Source: Bradyrhizobium paxllaeri (GTDB taxonomy: Bacteria; Pseudomonadota; Alphaproteobacteria; Rhizobiales; Xanthobacteraceae). Taken from it: 64,000 nt of DNA. A program made the position numbers and the translations under genes. Positions 1 through 8,111 of this stretch are shown one piece after another; the first letter of the stretch is position 1; every line of letters begins with the position of its first letter. The notes below the pieces were generated by a model. That model had not been told where the DNA came from, made no database searches, and saw only the letters and a program-made list of their open reading frames with translations. The stretch is taken from positions 7,534,501 through 7,598,500 of the forward strand of contig NZ_CP042968.1 in NCBI RefSeq assembly GCF_001693515.2. The letters are read 5' to 3'.

Positions 1-1
1 C

Positions 2-1372
2 GCCGAAGCGCTGCTGGTCGTCGAAGCCGACACCGGCAAGGTCCTGCAGGCCGACAACGCGACGATGCCCTGGTATCCGGCTTCCGTGACCAAGATCATG
101 ACCGCCTATGTCACGCTGAAGGCGGTGAAGGAAGGACGCCTCTCGCTCGACACGCTGCTTACGGTGTCGCCGGTCGCCGCCGCGGAGTCGCCGTCCAAGA
201 TGGGTTTTCCTCCGGGCACCCAGGTCACCGTCGATAACGCGCTCAAGATGATGATGGTGAAGTCGGCCAACGACATGGCCGTGGTGCTCGCCGAAGGCGT
301 CGGCGGATCGGTCGACGGTTTCTCCGGCATGATGAACCAGACCGCGCGGAAGCTCGGCATGACGCAGACGAGCTACGTCAATCCGAACGGCCTGCCGGCG
401 GACGGACAGGTCACCTCGGCGCGCGATCTCGCGATGCTGGCGCGCGCCTACATCCGCGACCTGCCGGAATACGAATACTTCATGCATATCCCCTCGATCC
501 GTTACGGCCGCAGGGTGACGCAGAACTTCAACAAGCTGATCGGGCGCTATCCCGGCGCCGACGGTTTCAAGACCGGCTTCATCTGCGCTTCCGGCTACAA
601 TCTGGTCGCCTCCGCGACGCGTAACGGCAAGCGGCTGATCGCCGTCGTGCTCGGCTCATCGTCGGGTCATGCGCGCGCGGTGCGCGCGGCGCAATTGCTG
701 GAGCGCGGCTTTGGCGGCGGGCTGGGCTGGCTGAAGCCTGCGCTCGGCACCGTCGACAGTCTGGTTCCTGTCGATGCGACGCCGCCGAACCTGCGCGAGG
801 AGATGTGCGGCGGCAAGCGCAAGCGTCCGGCGACAGACGAAGACCCGGATGTCGTGGCCAGCAACGGCAACGCTTCGACCGGTGAGACCGCGGTCTCATT
901 CTTCACGGCGGGGCTACAGCACCCGATCAAGCCGGCGGATCTGCTGGCGGCCGCGGCGGAGCCCTCCGAACCCGTTCCGGTATACACTGGCCCGACCAAG
1001 ACCGGCGCCGCCCTGATCGCGGCCGTTGCGGCGGAGGCCGAGAAGCAGGCGTCGTCGGCCAAGCGCGGCAAGAAATCGAAGATCGCAAAGAAGCCTGATG
1101 GCGCGGCGCCAAAGGCTGAAGCCAGCGCGAAGCCGGGCACCAAGCCTGCTACGGTCAGGCACGCAAACGCCAAGCCGGAGGCCGCCGCCAAGCCGGCCCC
1201 TGCCGCCACATCGGCCGAAAAAAAGCCGGCCGCCAAACCCGCGGCCGCAAAGCCCGTAGCCGCCAAGCCCGTAGCCGCCAAGCCTGCGGCCGTCGGGGAC
1301 AAGCCGGCGCCGAAGCCGGCCAAGCCCAATGCCGCCGCTAAACCCAAGGGCGAAAACAAGCCGGCTGGTTAA
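2..1372 (+). CDS. D-alanyl-D-alanine carboxypeptidase (S11 family), 5' truncated by window edge
   Basis: Periplasmic penicillin-binding protein that trims the terminal D-Ala of peptidoglycan pentapeptides. The frame is open from base 2, so the start and signal peptide lie outside the window; 456 residues are visible. All three active-site motifs are present: SVTK (SxxK) about residue 29, SAN (SxN) about residue 86, and KTG about residue 190. The last 110 or so residues are a low-complexity Ala/Lys/Pro tail with repeated AAKPV units, a basic, wall- or membrane-associating extension typical of rhizobial homologues and absent from E. coli DacA. The family is certain; which paralogue (dacA, dacC or dacF) cannot be told. 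Confidence 0.93.
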   Translation, partial: AEALLVVEADTGKVLQADNATMPWYPASVTKIMTAYVTLKAVKEGRLSLDTLLTVSPVAAAESPSKMGFPPGTQVTVDNALKMMMVKSANDMAVVLAEGVGGSVDGFSGMMNQTARKLGMTQTSYVNPNGLPADGQVTSARDLAMLARAYIRDLPEYEYFMHIPSIRYGRRVTQNFNKLIGRYPGADGFKTGFICASGYNLVASATRNGKRLIAVVLGSSSGHARAVRAAQLLERGFGGGLGWLKPALGTVDSLVPVDATPPNLREEMCGGKRKRPATDEDPDVVASNGNASTGETAVSFFTAGLQHPIKPADLLAAAAEPSEPVPVYTGPTKTGAALIAAVAAEAEKQASSAKRGKKSKIAKKPDGAAPKAEASAKPGTKPATVRHANAKPEAAAKPAPAATSAEKKPAAKPAAAKPVAAKPVAAKPAAVGDKPAPKPAKPNAAAKPKGENKPAG

Positions 1373-1444
1373 CGGGGCCGCAGAGCCACGTAATTAGGCA
1401 GTTTTGCTGCCGTTCGGCTGAACTATTCCAGTTCGCCGCAATGC

Positions 1445-1474
1445 GCCGATAGCACGCAGCCGCTTGCTATCGGC
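1445..1474. terminator. Hairpin after the carboxypeptidase gene
   Basis: A perfect 9-bp inverted repeat (GCCGATAGC at 1445-1453, GCTATCGGC at 1466-1474) with a 12-nt loop lies 73 bases past the stop codon. There is no U-tract, so it is only a possible terminator or mRNA-end stabiliser. The rest of 1373-1647 holds no gene I can support. Confidence 0.35.
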
Positions 1475-1647
1475 GGCTGCATTCACAATACTGCCCAAAA
1501 CAAGGCGCGCCCGGCCGAGAAACAGGGAGCCATGGCGTTTTCGAGCGAAGCTGAATATCAGTTCGCATCAATAAAACGCGTCATAACAAAAATTGGAGCG
1601 CGGATCTGATGCAATCAGAGCGGGCTCGGAACCAGAGGGGAACTACC

Positions 1648-3330
1648 ATGGAGCGGATCTGGCTCAAGCAATATCCGGCCGGCGTACCAGCCGATATCGA
1701 CGTCAACCAGTACTCGTCGCTCGTTGAGCTGTTGGAAGAGAGCTTCAAGAAGTTCGCCGACCGCAAGGCGTTCATCTGCATGGACAAGTCGATCAGCTAC
1801 CGCGACCTCGACGATATGTCGGCCGCGCTTGGCGCCTACCTGCAGAGCAAGGGCCTGCAGAAGGGCGCCCGCGTCGCGCTGATGATGCCGAACGTGCTGC
1901 AATACCCGGTGTCGACCGCCGCCGTGCTGCGCGCCGGCTATGCTGTCGTGAACGTCAACCCGCTCTACACCCCGCGTGAGCTCGAGCATCAGCTCAAGGA
2001 TTCCGGCGCCGAGGCGATCATCGTGCTGGAGAACTTTGCCACCACGGTGCAGCAGGTGATCGCGAGGACGTCCGTCAAGCACGTGATCGTCGGCAGCATG
2101 GGCGACCTGCTCGGCTTCAAGGGCGTGATCGTCAACCTCGTGGTGCGCAAGGTGAAGAAGATGGTGCCGGCCTGGTCGATCCCGGGCGCGGTCTCGTTCA
2201 ACGAGGCGCTCGGCGCCGGCCGCAGCCTGAAGCTCAGCAAGCCGCAGCTCACGCGCGATGACGTCGCCTTCCTGCAATATACCGGCGGCACCACCGGCGT
2301 TTCCAAGGGCGCGACGCTGCTGCACAGGAACATCCTCGCCAACGTGCTGCAGAACGACGCCTGGCTGCAGCCGGCGCTGAAGAAGCCGCCGCATGTCGAG
2401 CAGCTCTTCATCGTCTGCGCGCTGCCGCTCTATCACATCTTCGCGCTGACGGCCTGCTTCCTGCTGGCGATGCGCGCCGGCGGCGTCAACCTCCTGATCC
2501 CGAACCCGCGCGACATGCCGGGCTTCATCAAGGAGCTGCAGAAATACCAGGTCAACAGCTTCCCGGCGGTCAACACGCTCTACAACGGCCTGTTGAACAC
2601 GCCCGGCTTCGACAAGCTCGACTTCTCCAAGCTGAAGACCTCGTTCGGCGGCGGCATGGCGACGCAGAAGCCGGTCGCCGAGAAGTGGCTGAAAGTCACC
2701 GGCTGCGCGCTGTCGGAAGGCTATGGCCTGTCCGAGACCTCGCCGACGCTGACCTGCAATCCCGCCGACACCGACCAGTTCTCCGGCTCGATCGGCATCC
2801 CGGTGCCCTCGACCTATCTCTCGATCCGCGACGACGACGGCAAGGAAGTGCCGCTCGGCGAAGCCGGCGAGATCTGCGCCAAGGGTCCGCAGGTGATGGC
2901 CGGCTACTGGAACCGACCGGAAGAAACCGCGAATGTGATGACCGCGGACGGCTTCTTCCGCACCGGCGACATCGGCGTGATGGACGAGCGCGGCTACACC
3001 AAGATCGTCGACCGCAAGAAGGACATGATCCTGGTCTCGGGCTTCAACGTCTATCCGAACGAGATCGAGGAAGTGATCGCGAGCCATCCGGGCGTGCTGG
3101 AATGCGCCGTGATCGGTGTTGCGGATGCGAAGTCCGGCGAGGCGGTGAAGGCCTTCATCGTCAAGAAGGACCAGAACCTCTCGGCCGACGACGTCATCAA
3201 GTTCTGCACCACGCAGCTCACCGCCTACAAGGTACCCAAGCAGATCGAGTTCAGGACCGACCTGCCGAAGACCAATGTCGGCAAGATCCTGCGCCGCGAA
3301 CTGCGCGACGAGAAGAAGGCCGCGGCCTGA
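1648..3330 (+). CDS. fadD: Long-chain fatty acid-CoA ligase
   Basis: Cytoplasmic or membrane-peripheral acyl-CoA synthetase: fatty acid + ATP + CoA gives acyl-CoA + AMP + PPi, the entry to beta-oxidation. ANL-superfamily signatures are in order: P-loop YTGGTTGVSKGA, acyl-binding GYGLSETSP, hinge FRTGDIG followed by DRKKDMILVSGFN, and a C-terminal KTNVGKILRR with the catalytic lysine. The ATG at 1648 is preceded by AGAGGGG and gives 560 residues, close to E. coli FadD (561). An in-frame ATG at 1609 would add 13 residues without a better ribosome site. The next gene follows after 21 bases, so the two are probably cotranscribed. Confidence 0.95.
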   Translation: MERIWLKQYPAGVPADIDVNQYSSLVELLEESFKKFADRKAFICMDKSISYRDLDDMSAALGAYLQSKGLQKGARVALMMPNVLQYPVSTAAVLRAGYAVVNVNPLYTPRELEHQLKDSGAEAIIVLENFATTVQQVIARTSVKHVIVGSMGDLLGFKGVIVNLVVRKVKKMVPAWSIPGAVSFNEALGAGRSLKLSKPQLTRDDVAFLQYTGGTTGVSKGATLLHRNILANVLQNDAWLQPALKKPPHVEQLFIVCALPLYHIFALTACFLLAMRAGGVNLLIPNPRDMPGFIKELQKYQVNSFPAVNTLYNGLLNTPGFDKLDFSKLKTSFGGGMATQKPVAEKWLKVTGCALSEGYGLSETSPTLTCNPADTDQFSGSIGIPVPSTYLSIRDDDGKEVPLGEAGEICAKGPQVMAGYWNRPEETANVMTADGFFRTGDIGVMDERGYTKIVDRKKDMILVSGFNVYPNEIEEVIASHPGVLECAVIGVADAKSGEAVKAFIVKKDQNLSADDVIKFCTTQLTAYKVPKQIEFRTDLPKTNVGKILRRELRDEKKAAA

Positions 3331-3351
3331 AGAGGCCCGCGGACCTCCGAC

Positions 3352-3903
3352 ATGACCGAGATCAGCGTCGCGCCGGCCGACATTCTGGCCTTCTGGCGCG
3401 ACGCCGGCCCCAGCCGCTGGTACACGGGCGACGATGCGTTCGACGCCGATGTGCGCCGGCGTTATCTGGGCCTGTGGCAGAGAGCGGCGGCCGGCGAATT
3501 ATCGTCATGGGAAGCGAGCGATGACGGCGCGCTGGCGCTCGTCATCGTGCTCGACCAGTTTCCGCGCAACATGTTCCGCGGCGATGTCAAAACCTATGCC
3601 AGCGACGCCCAGGCGCGCGAAGTGGCACATCGCGCCATCGCGCGCGGTGTCGACGCGCGGATCGATTCCGCTTTGCGCGAATTCCTCTATCTGCCCCTGA
3701 TGCATTCGGAGCACCTGCCCGACCAGTTGCGCTGCATCGAGCTGTCACGCACGGCCGGGCATGCCGAGAACCTGAAATGGGCCGAACACCACGCCGATAT
3801 CATCCGCCGCTTCGGCCGCTTTCCCCATCGCAACCACATTTTGGGCCGCGCGAGTACGCCCGAGGAGCAGGCCTTTTTGGACGAAGGCGGCTTTTCGCCC
3901 TGA
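3352..3903 (+). CDS. DUF924 family protein
   Basis: A 183-residue all-helical soluble protein of the DUF924 family. It is recognised by the N-terminal ILAFWRDAGPSRWYTGD, the central LDQFPRNMFRG, the FLYLPLMHSE segment and the C-terminal FGRFPHRN..LGR motif. No biochemical function is established for the family. It lies 21 bases downstream of fadD on the same strand, so a shared transcript is likely, but this gives no functional clue. Length fits complete family members. Confidence 0.9.
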   Translation: MTEISVAPADILAFWRDAGPSRWYTGDDAFDADVRRRYLGLWQRAAAGELSSWEASDDGALALVIVLDQFPRNMFRGDVKTYASDAQAREVAHRAIARGVDARIDSALREFLYLPLMHSEHLPDQLRCIELSRTAGHAENLKWAEHHADIIRRFGRFPHRNHILGRASTPEEQAFLDEGGFSP

Positions 3904-4012
3904 TGACGCAAGCGTGAATGGGCTCGCCCGTTGCCGTTTCGAGCCCGACGAATATTGTACCGGCCGCCTGCCCGGTCTAAGAAACTATCCGCTCATTGAG
4001 GGAGAATTGACG

Positions 4013-4498
4013 ATGACGATCCAAGTTGGCGACAAGCTGCCGGAAGCCAAGTTTCGCGTGATGACGGCGGAAGGCCCGCAGGTCAAAACCACCGACGATA
4101 TTTTCAAGGGCAAGAAGGTGGCGCTGTTCGCGGTGCCCGGCGCCTACACCGGCACCTGCCACAAGATGCACCTGCCGAGCATCTTCCTCAACGCCTATGC
4201 CATCAAGGACAAGGGTGTGAACACCATCGCCATCGTCTCCGTCAACGACGCTTTCGTCATGAACGCCTGGAAGCGCGATACCGACCAGCGCGACGAAGCC
4301 GTGTTCCTCGCCGACGGCAATGCCGACTTCACCAAGGCGATCGGCATGGAGCTCGACGCCTCCGGCAACGGGCTGGGCATCCGCTCCAAGCGCTATTCGA
4401 TGCTGGTGGATGACGGCGTGGTGAAGAAGCTCAACCTCGAGCCGGCGCCTGGCAAGGTGGAAGTCTCCGGCGGCGATACGCTGCTGGGACAGCTGTAA
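4013..4498 (+). CDS. Peroxiredoxin (Prx5 type)
   Basis: Thiol peroxidase of 161 residues reducing H2O2 and organic hydroperoxides in the cytoplasm. The peroxidatic site PGAYTGTC (Px3Tx2C) is followed by HKMHLPS, as in glutaredoxin-dependent Prx5 proteins, and the catalytic Arg region (NAWKRD, then GIRSKRYSML) is present. No obvious resolving cysteine is seen near the C-terminus, so an external thiol such as glutaredoxin probably resolves it. Start is the ATG at 4013 with GAGGGAGAA upstream; the frame is open farther upstream but lacks support. It lies about 110 bases after the DUF924 gene. Confidence 0.92.
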   Translation: MTIQVGDKLPEAKFRVMTAEGPQVKTTDDIFKGKKVALFAVPGAYTGTCHKMHLPSIFLNAYAIKDKGVNTIAIVSVNDAFVMNAWKRDTDQRDEAVFLADGNADFTKAIGMELDASGNGLGIRSKRYSMLVDDGVVKKLNLEPAPGKVEVSGGDTLLGQL

Positions 4499-4543
4499 GG
4501 CTGAGGCGCGTCGTCGCGTAACGAAGTCGCCACAACAAAGGCT

Positions 4544-4643
4544 GTCGTCGCCCGGCTTGACCGGGCGATCCAGTACGCCGCAGCCCTCCGTATTTCTCAA
4601 CGCCTCTGGAATACTGGGTCACCCGCCTTCGCGGGTGACGACG
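4544..4643. repeat. Palindromic intergenic repeat (GTCGTCGCCCGG class)
   Basis: A compound palindrome between two convergent genes. It opens with GTCGTCGCCCGGCTTGACCG and closes with TCACCCGCCTTCGCGGGTGA then CGAC; the inner CCAGTA / TACTGG pair also matches. It belongs with the other extragenic palindromes of this window (11.3, 13.5, 19.3, 27.7, 28.9, 40.1, 46.2 and 53.4 kb) and may serve as a bidirectional transcription end. Confidence 0.7.
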
Positions 4644-4673
4644 GTCGTTGGTTGTCGCAGCAACATCCGCCGC

Positions 4674-5138
4674 CTACTTCCCCACCCTCTCCTGCAACCT
4701 CGCCATCGCGACACCCTCGCGCGCCAGCTGATCGGCGCGCTCGTTTTCGGCGTGGCCGGCGTGACCCTTGATCCAGTGCCAGCGGACCTGGTGCGGCTTC
4801 AGCGCGGCGTCGAGGCGCTGCCATAGTTCGACATTCTTGACCGGCTTCTTGTCCGCGGTGCGCCAGCCGTTCTTCTTCCAGCCATGGATCCAGCCGGTGA
4901 TGCCCTGGCGCACATATTGGCTGTCGGTGGTGAGATCGACCACGCAGGGCTTCTTCAGCGCTTCCAGCGCCGAGATCGCCGCCATCAGCTCCATGCGGTT
5001 GTTGGTGGTGTGCGCCTCGCCGCCCTTCAGCTCTTTCTCCTTGTCGCCGAACCGCAGGATGGCGCCCCAGCCGCCCGGACCGGGATTGCCCGAACAGGCG
5101 CCGTCGGTAAAAACGGTGACGTGAGGCAATTCGCTCAA
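4674..5138 (-). CDS. rnhA: Ribonuclease HI
   Basis: Cleaves RNA in RNA-DNA hybrids in the cytoplasm (primer and R-loop removal). The four catalytic acidic residues are in context: D in [13 protein letters not shown] in NRMELMAA, D in TTDSQYV, and D in NERADQLA. Choosing the TTG at 5138 gives 154 residues (E. coli 155); this TTG overlaps the thrB stop in a TTGA arrangement, so the gene is translationally coupled to thrB. A second TTG at 5129 is possible. The open frame continues upstream antisense-like inside thrB and is not coding there. Confidence 0.95.
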   Translation of the reverse strand: MSELPHVTVFTDGACSGNPGPGGWGAILRFGDKEKELKGGEAHTTNNRMELMAAISALEALKKPCVVDLTTDSQYVRQGITGWIHGWKKNGWRTADKKPVKNVELWQRLDAALKPHQVRWHWIKGHAGHAENERADQLAREGVAMARLQERVGK

Positions 5139-6115
5139 GCGACGTATCCCGGCTGGGTCAGGCCGTAGTCGCGCACGCTTGCGACATTCTGGTGGAAGCG
5201 CAGCTTGCGGACATATTCGAGCGGGTCCTTCGGCTTCACCAATGCGCCCGGCGGCACGTTGAGGAAGTCGACAAGCCGCGTCAGCAAAAAGCGCAGCGCC
5301 GCGCCGCGCGCCAGCAGCGGCAGCGCTTCCTGTTCGGCCTCGGACAATTGCCGCTCGCGGCCGTAAGAATTGAGCAGCGCCCTGGCCTTGGTGACGTTGA
5401 AGGAATGATCCGGCTCGAAGCACCACGCGTTCAGGCAGATCGCGACGTCGTAGGCCAGGATGTCGTTGCAGGAAAACGGGAAGTCGATCAGCCCCGACAG
5501 TCTGTCGCCGAGGAAGAAAACGTTGTCGGGAAACAGGTCGGCATGAATGACGCCGAGCGGCAGGTCTTTCGGCCAGCACGCCTCGAGATGATCGAGCTCG
5601 CGCGCGATGAAGTCCTGCAAGCCTGGTGCGACGCTGTCGGCGCGCGGTGCCGCGAGATCGAACAGCGGCCGCCAGCCCTCGACCGACAACGGGTTCTTCC
5701 GACACATCGGAAAGTCGTGACCGGCCAGATGCATTTTCGCCAGCGCCTCGCCGACACCGGTACAATGCGCGGCGGTCGGCCGTCGCGGCCACATGCCTTC
5801 GAGGAAATTGATGATCGCCGCCGGACGGCCGGCCAGTTCGCTGTAGACCTCGCCCTTGCGGTTTCGGGCCGGCTGCGGACAACGCACGCCGCGCTCCGCC
5901 AGATGCGCCATCAGCGACAGGAAATACGGCAGGTCGTCCACCGCCACGCGCTTTTCATAGAGCGTAAGGATGAAGGCGCCCTGGCTCGTATGCATCAGGA
6001 AGTTGGAATTCTCGACGCCCTCGGCGATGCCCTTGTAGGAGAGCAATTCGCCGATGTCATAGCCCTTCAGGAACTCCGCGAGGTCTTCGGCGGCGACGTC
6101 GGTGTAAACCGCCAT
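5135..6115 (-). CDS. thrB: Homoserine kinase (APH-fold type)
   Basis: Phosphorylates L-homoserine with ATP in threonine biosynthesis. This 326-residue protein is the aminoglycoside-phosphotransferase-fold ThrB found in alpha- and gammaproteobacteria, not the GHMP-kinase type of E. coli. Seen: the N-terminal [11 protein letters not shown], catalytic loop [13 protein letters not shown] and metal site [10 protein letters not shown]. It overlaps rnhA by four bases and lies eight bases after ispH, giving an ispH-thrB-rnhA operon on the minus strand. Confidence 0.94.
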   Translation of the reverse strand: MAVYTDVAAEDLAEFLKGYDIGELLSYKGIAEGVENSNFLMHTSQGAFILTLYEKRVAVDDLPYFLSLMAHLAERGVRCPQPARNRKGEVYSELAGRPAAIINFLEGMWPRRPTAAHCTGVGEALAKMHLAGHDFPMCRKNPLSVEGWRPLFDLAAPRADSVAPGLQDFIARELDHLEACWPKDLPLGVIHADLFPDNVFFLGDRLSGLIDFPFSCNDILAYDVAICLNAWCFEPDHSFNVTKARALLNSYGRERQLSEAEQEALPLLARGAALRFLLTRLVDFLNVPPGALVKPKDPLEYVRKLRFHQNVASVRDYGLTQPGYVA

Positions 6116-6123
6116 GAGAAGCC

Positions 6124-7101
6124 TCAGGCGGCGTCGGGTCGCAGCGAGCGCGGCAGCGGGAAGAACTCGTTTTCTTCCGCGGCCGAAACCGTCTCCACAT
6201 GCAATTCATAACGCTCGGCGAAAGCGCCCATGATCTCCTCGACGATCACTTCCGGCGCGGAGGCGCCTGCGGTGATGCCGAGGCTCTTGATGCCCTCAAA
6301 GCGCGACCAGTCGAGATCCGAGGCGCGCTGCGCCAGCACCGAGACAGGGCAGCCCTCGCGCTCGGCGACTTCGCGCAGGCGCTGCGAGTTCGAGGAGTTC
6401 GGCGCGCCGACCACGATCAGCGCATCGACCACCGGCGCCACCTTCTTCACCGCAAGCTGGCGGTTGGTGGTGGCGTAGCAGATGTCTTCCTTGTGCGGCC
6501 CGTTGATGTTCGGAAAACGCTCCTTGAGCAGGGCTACGATCTCGGCGGTGTCGTCGATCGACAGCGTCGTCTGCGTCACAAAGGCGAGGTTGTCCGGATC
6601 CTTCGGCGTGAAGGTCTTGGCGTCTTCGGCGGTCTCGATCAGCGTCACCGCGCCCGGCGGCAACTGGCCGAGCGTGCCGACCACCTCGGGGTGGTGCGAA
6701 TGCCCGATCAAGAGGATTTCACGGCCACGCTTGAAATGGATCGCCGCCTCGCGGTGCACCTTGGTGACCAGCGGGCAGGTCGCGTCCAGCGAGAAGAAAT
6801 TGCGGGCCCGGGCGTCGGCCGGAACCGATTTCGGAACCCCGTGGGCCGAGAACACCACCGGTGCGTTGGTATTGTCGGGGATTTCGGCCAGTTCCTCGAC
6901 GAAGATCGCACCCTTGGTCTTCAGGCTGTCGACCACGTAGCGGTTATGCACGATTTCGTGACGGACATAGACGGGAGCGCCGTAGATGGCGAGGGCCCGC
7001 TCCACGGTGTCGATGGCCCGCACCACCCCGGCGCAGAAGCCACGGGGGGAACAAAGCACGATTCTGAGGTCTGGTTTCGCTGGCGTTGACACAGAAGGCA
7101 T
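6124..7101 (-). CDS. ispH: 4-hydroxy-3-methylbut-2-enyl diphosphate reductase
   Basis: Last enzyme of the MEP isoprenoid pathway: a [4Fe-4S] reductase converting HMBPP to IPP and DMAPP. The three cluster cysteines are seen in [24 protein letters not shown] and [11 protein letters not shown], and the substrate-site [10 protein letters not shown] is present. The ATG at 7101 gives 325 residues, normal for the family; the reading frame extends to a TTG at 7194, adding 31 residues of low-complexity sequence without a ribosome site. It heads the ispH-thrB-rnhA run and is divergent from trcR. Confidence 0.94.
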   Translation of the reverse strand: MPSVSTPAKPDLRIVLCSPRGFCAGVVRAIDTVERALAIYGAPVYVRHEIVHNRYVVDSLKTKGAIFVEELAEIPDNTNAPVVFSAHGVPKSVPADARARNFFSLDATCPLVTKVHREAAIHFKRGREILLIGHSHHPEVVGTLGQLPPGAVTLIETAEDAKTFTPKDPDNLAFVTQTTLSIDDTAEIVALLKERFPNINGPHKEDICYATTNRQLAVKKVAPVVDALIVVGAPNSSNSQRLREVAEREGCPVSVLAQRASDLDWSRFEGIKSLGITAGASAPEVIVEEIMGAFAERYELHVETVSAAEENEFFPLPRSLRPDAA

Positions 7102-7320
7102 TGGGGCTATCTCGGGGACCGAATCACCCCTAGCCGGCGGGCTGGGAACGGCCAATTCGTATAAGGACTTGGGACTGCTTTCGCCCTCTGTCAAGGCACT
7201 TTAGCAGACCATTGCGCCAAAGGGGCTGGAAGGCGTATATAGCGCCTTAATTCCCGTCATCCCCGATGACCATAGGCTTCGCCTCCAAAAGAGGTGGGCG
7301 AGGCACAAAGGAGATTTGCC

Positions 7321-8019
7321 ATGAGCAATGCACCGCTGATGCCCAAGGCGACGGCCGTGTGGCTGGTCGATAATACGGCGCTGACCTTCGACCAGGTGGC
7401 CGATTTCACCAAGATGCACCCGCTCGAGGTCCGCGCCATCGCCGACGGCGACGCCGCCCAGGGCATCAAGGGCATGGATCCGATTTCGACGGGCCAATTG
7501 ACCCGCGACGAGATCGAAAGGGGCGAAAAAGACCCGAATTACCGCCTCAAGCTCGGCGAGAGCAAGGTGGTGCTGCCGCCGGCCGCCAAGAAGAAGGGCC
7601 CGCGCTACACCCCGGTATCGCGCCGCCACGAGCGCCCGAGTGCGATCCTGTGGCTGGTCCGCAACCACCCTGAGCTGAAGGACGCGCAGATCATGCGCCT
7701 GGTCGGCACCACCAAGACCACCATTGCCTCGGTCCGCGACCGCACCCACTGGAATGCCTCGACGCTGACCCCGATGGACCCGGTAACGCTCGGCCTGTGC
7801 TCGCAGATCGAGCTCGATTTCGAGGTGCAGCGCGCGGCCAAGGAAAAGCCGGTGCCCGCGGCCTATGGCGGCGCCACCCTGCTCCCGGCCTCCGAGACCA
7901 CGAAGAAGGAGCCGGAATTCGAGCCGAGCGAAAAGAAGGAAGACGACCTCAACCTCGACGCCGTGTTCGCCAAGCTGAAGACGATCGGCGGCAAGAAGCA
8001 GGACGACGACGAGGAGTAA
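7321..8019 (+). CDS. trcR: Cell-cycle transcriptional regulator TrcR (DUF1013)
   Basis: DUF1013 protein, conserved across Alphaproteobacteria and named TrcR for its role as a transcription regulator linked to cell-cycle control. The 232-residue sequence begins MSNAPLMPKATAVWLVDN with a helix-turn-helix-like LTFDQVADFTKMHPLEVRAI, and a second similar segment PSAILWLVRNHPELKD...TTKTTI follows, suggesting two DNA-binding modules. The C-terminus is acidic and lysine-rich. AAAGGAGA sits just before the ATG at 7321. A strong terminator follows at 8045, so the gene is monocistronic. Confidence 0.9.
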   Translation: MSNAPLMPKATAVWLVDNTALTFDQVADFTKMHPLEVRAIADGDAAQGIKGMDPISTGQLTRDEIERGEKDPNYRLKLGESKVVLPPAAKKKGPRYTPVSRRHERPSAILWLVRNHPELKDAQIMRLVGTTKTTIASVRDRTHWNASTLTPMDPVTLGLCSQIELDFEVQRAAKEKPVPAAYGGATLLPASETTKKEPEFEPSEKKEDDLNLDAVFAKLKTIGGKKQDDDEE

Positions 8020-8044
8020 AGGTTGCCGGCTACGGCTGATTTCG

Positions 8045-8077
8045 AACGCGGCGGGGCAACCTGCCGCGTTTTTTTGT
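8045..8077 (+). terminator. Rho-independent terminator after trcR
   Basis: Stem AACGCGGC (8045-8052) pairs with GCCGCGTT (8063-8070), followed by an uninterrupted T run (8069-8075). It lies 26 bases past the trcR stop and separates it from the convergent histidine kinase. Confidence 0.9.
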
Positions 8078-8111
8078 TTTGAGGGCGCGATCACCGCGCG
8101 ATCGGGATGGC

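Noticed and set aside
1615-3087. Minus-strand frame of 490 codons over fadD
   Set aside because: Antisense shadow of fadD; composition not protein-like.
5139-5882. N-terminal extension of the rnhA frame
   Set aside because: It runs inside thrB in another frame; RNase HI length and the TTGA overlap with thrB fix the start near 5138.
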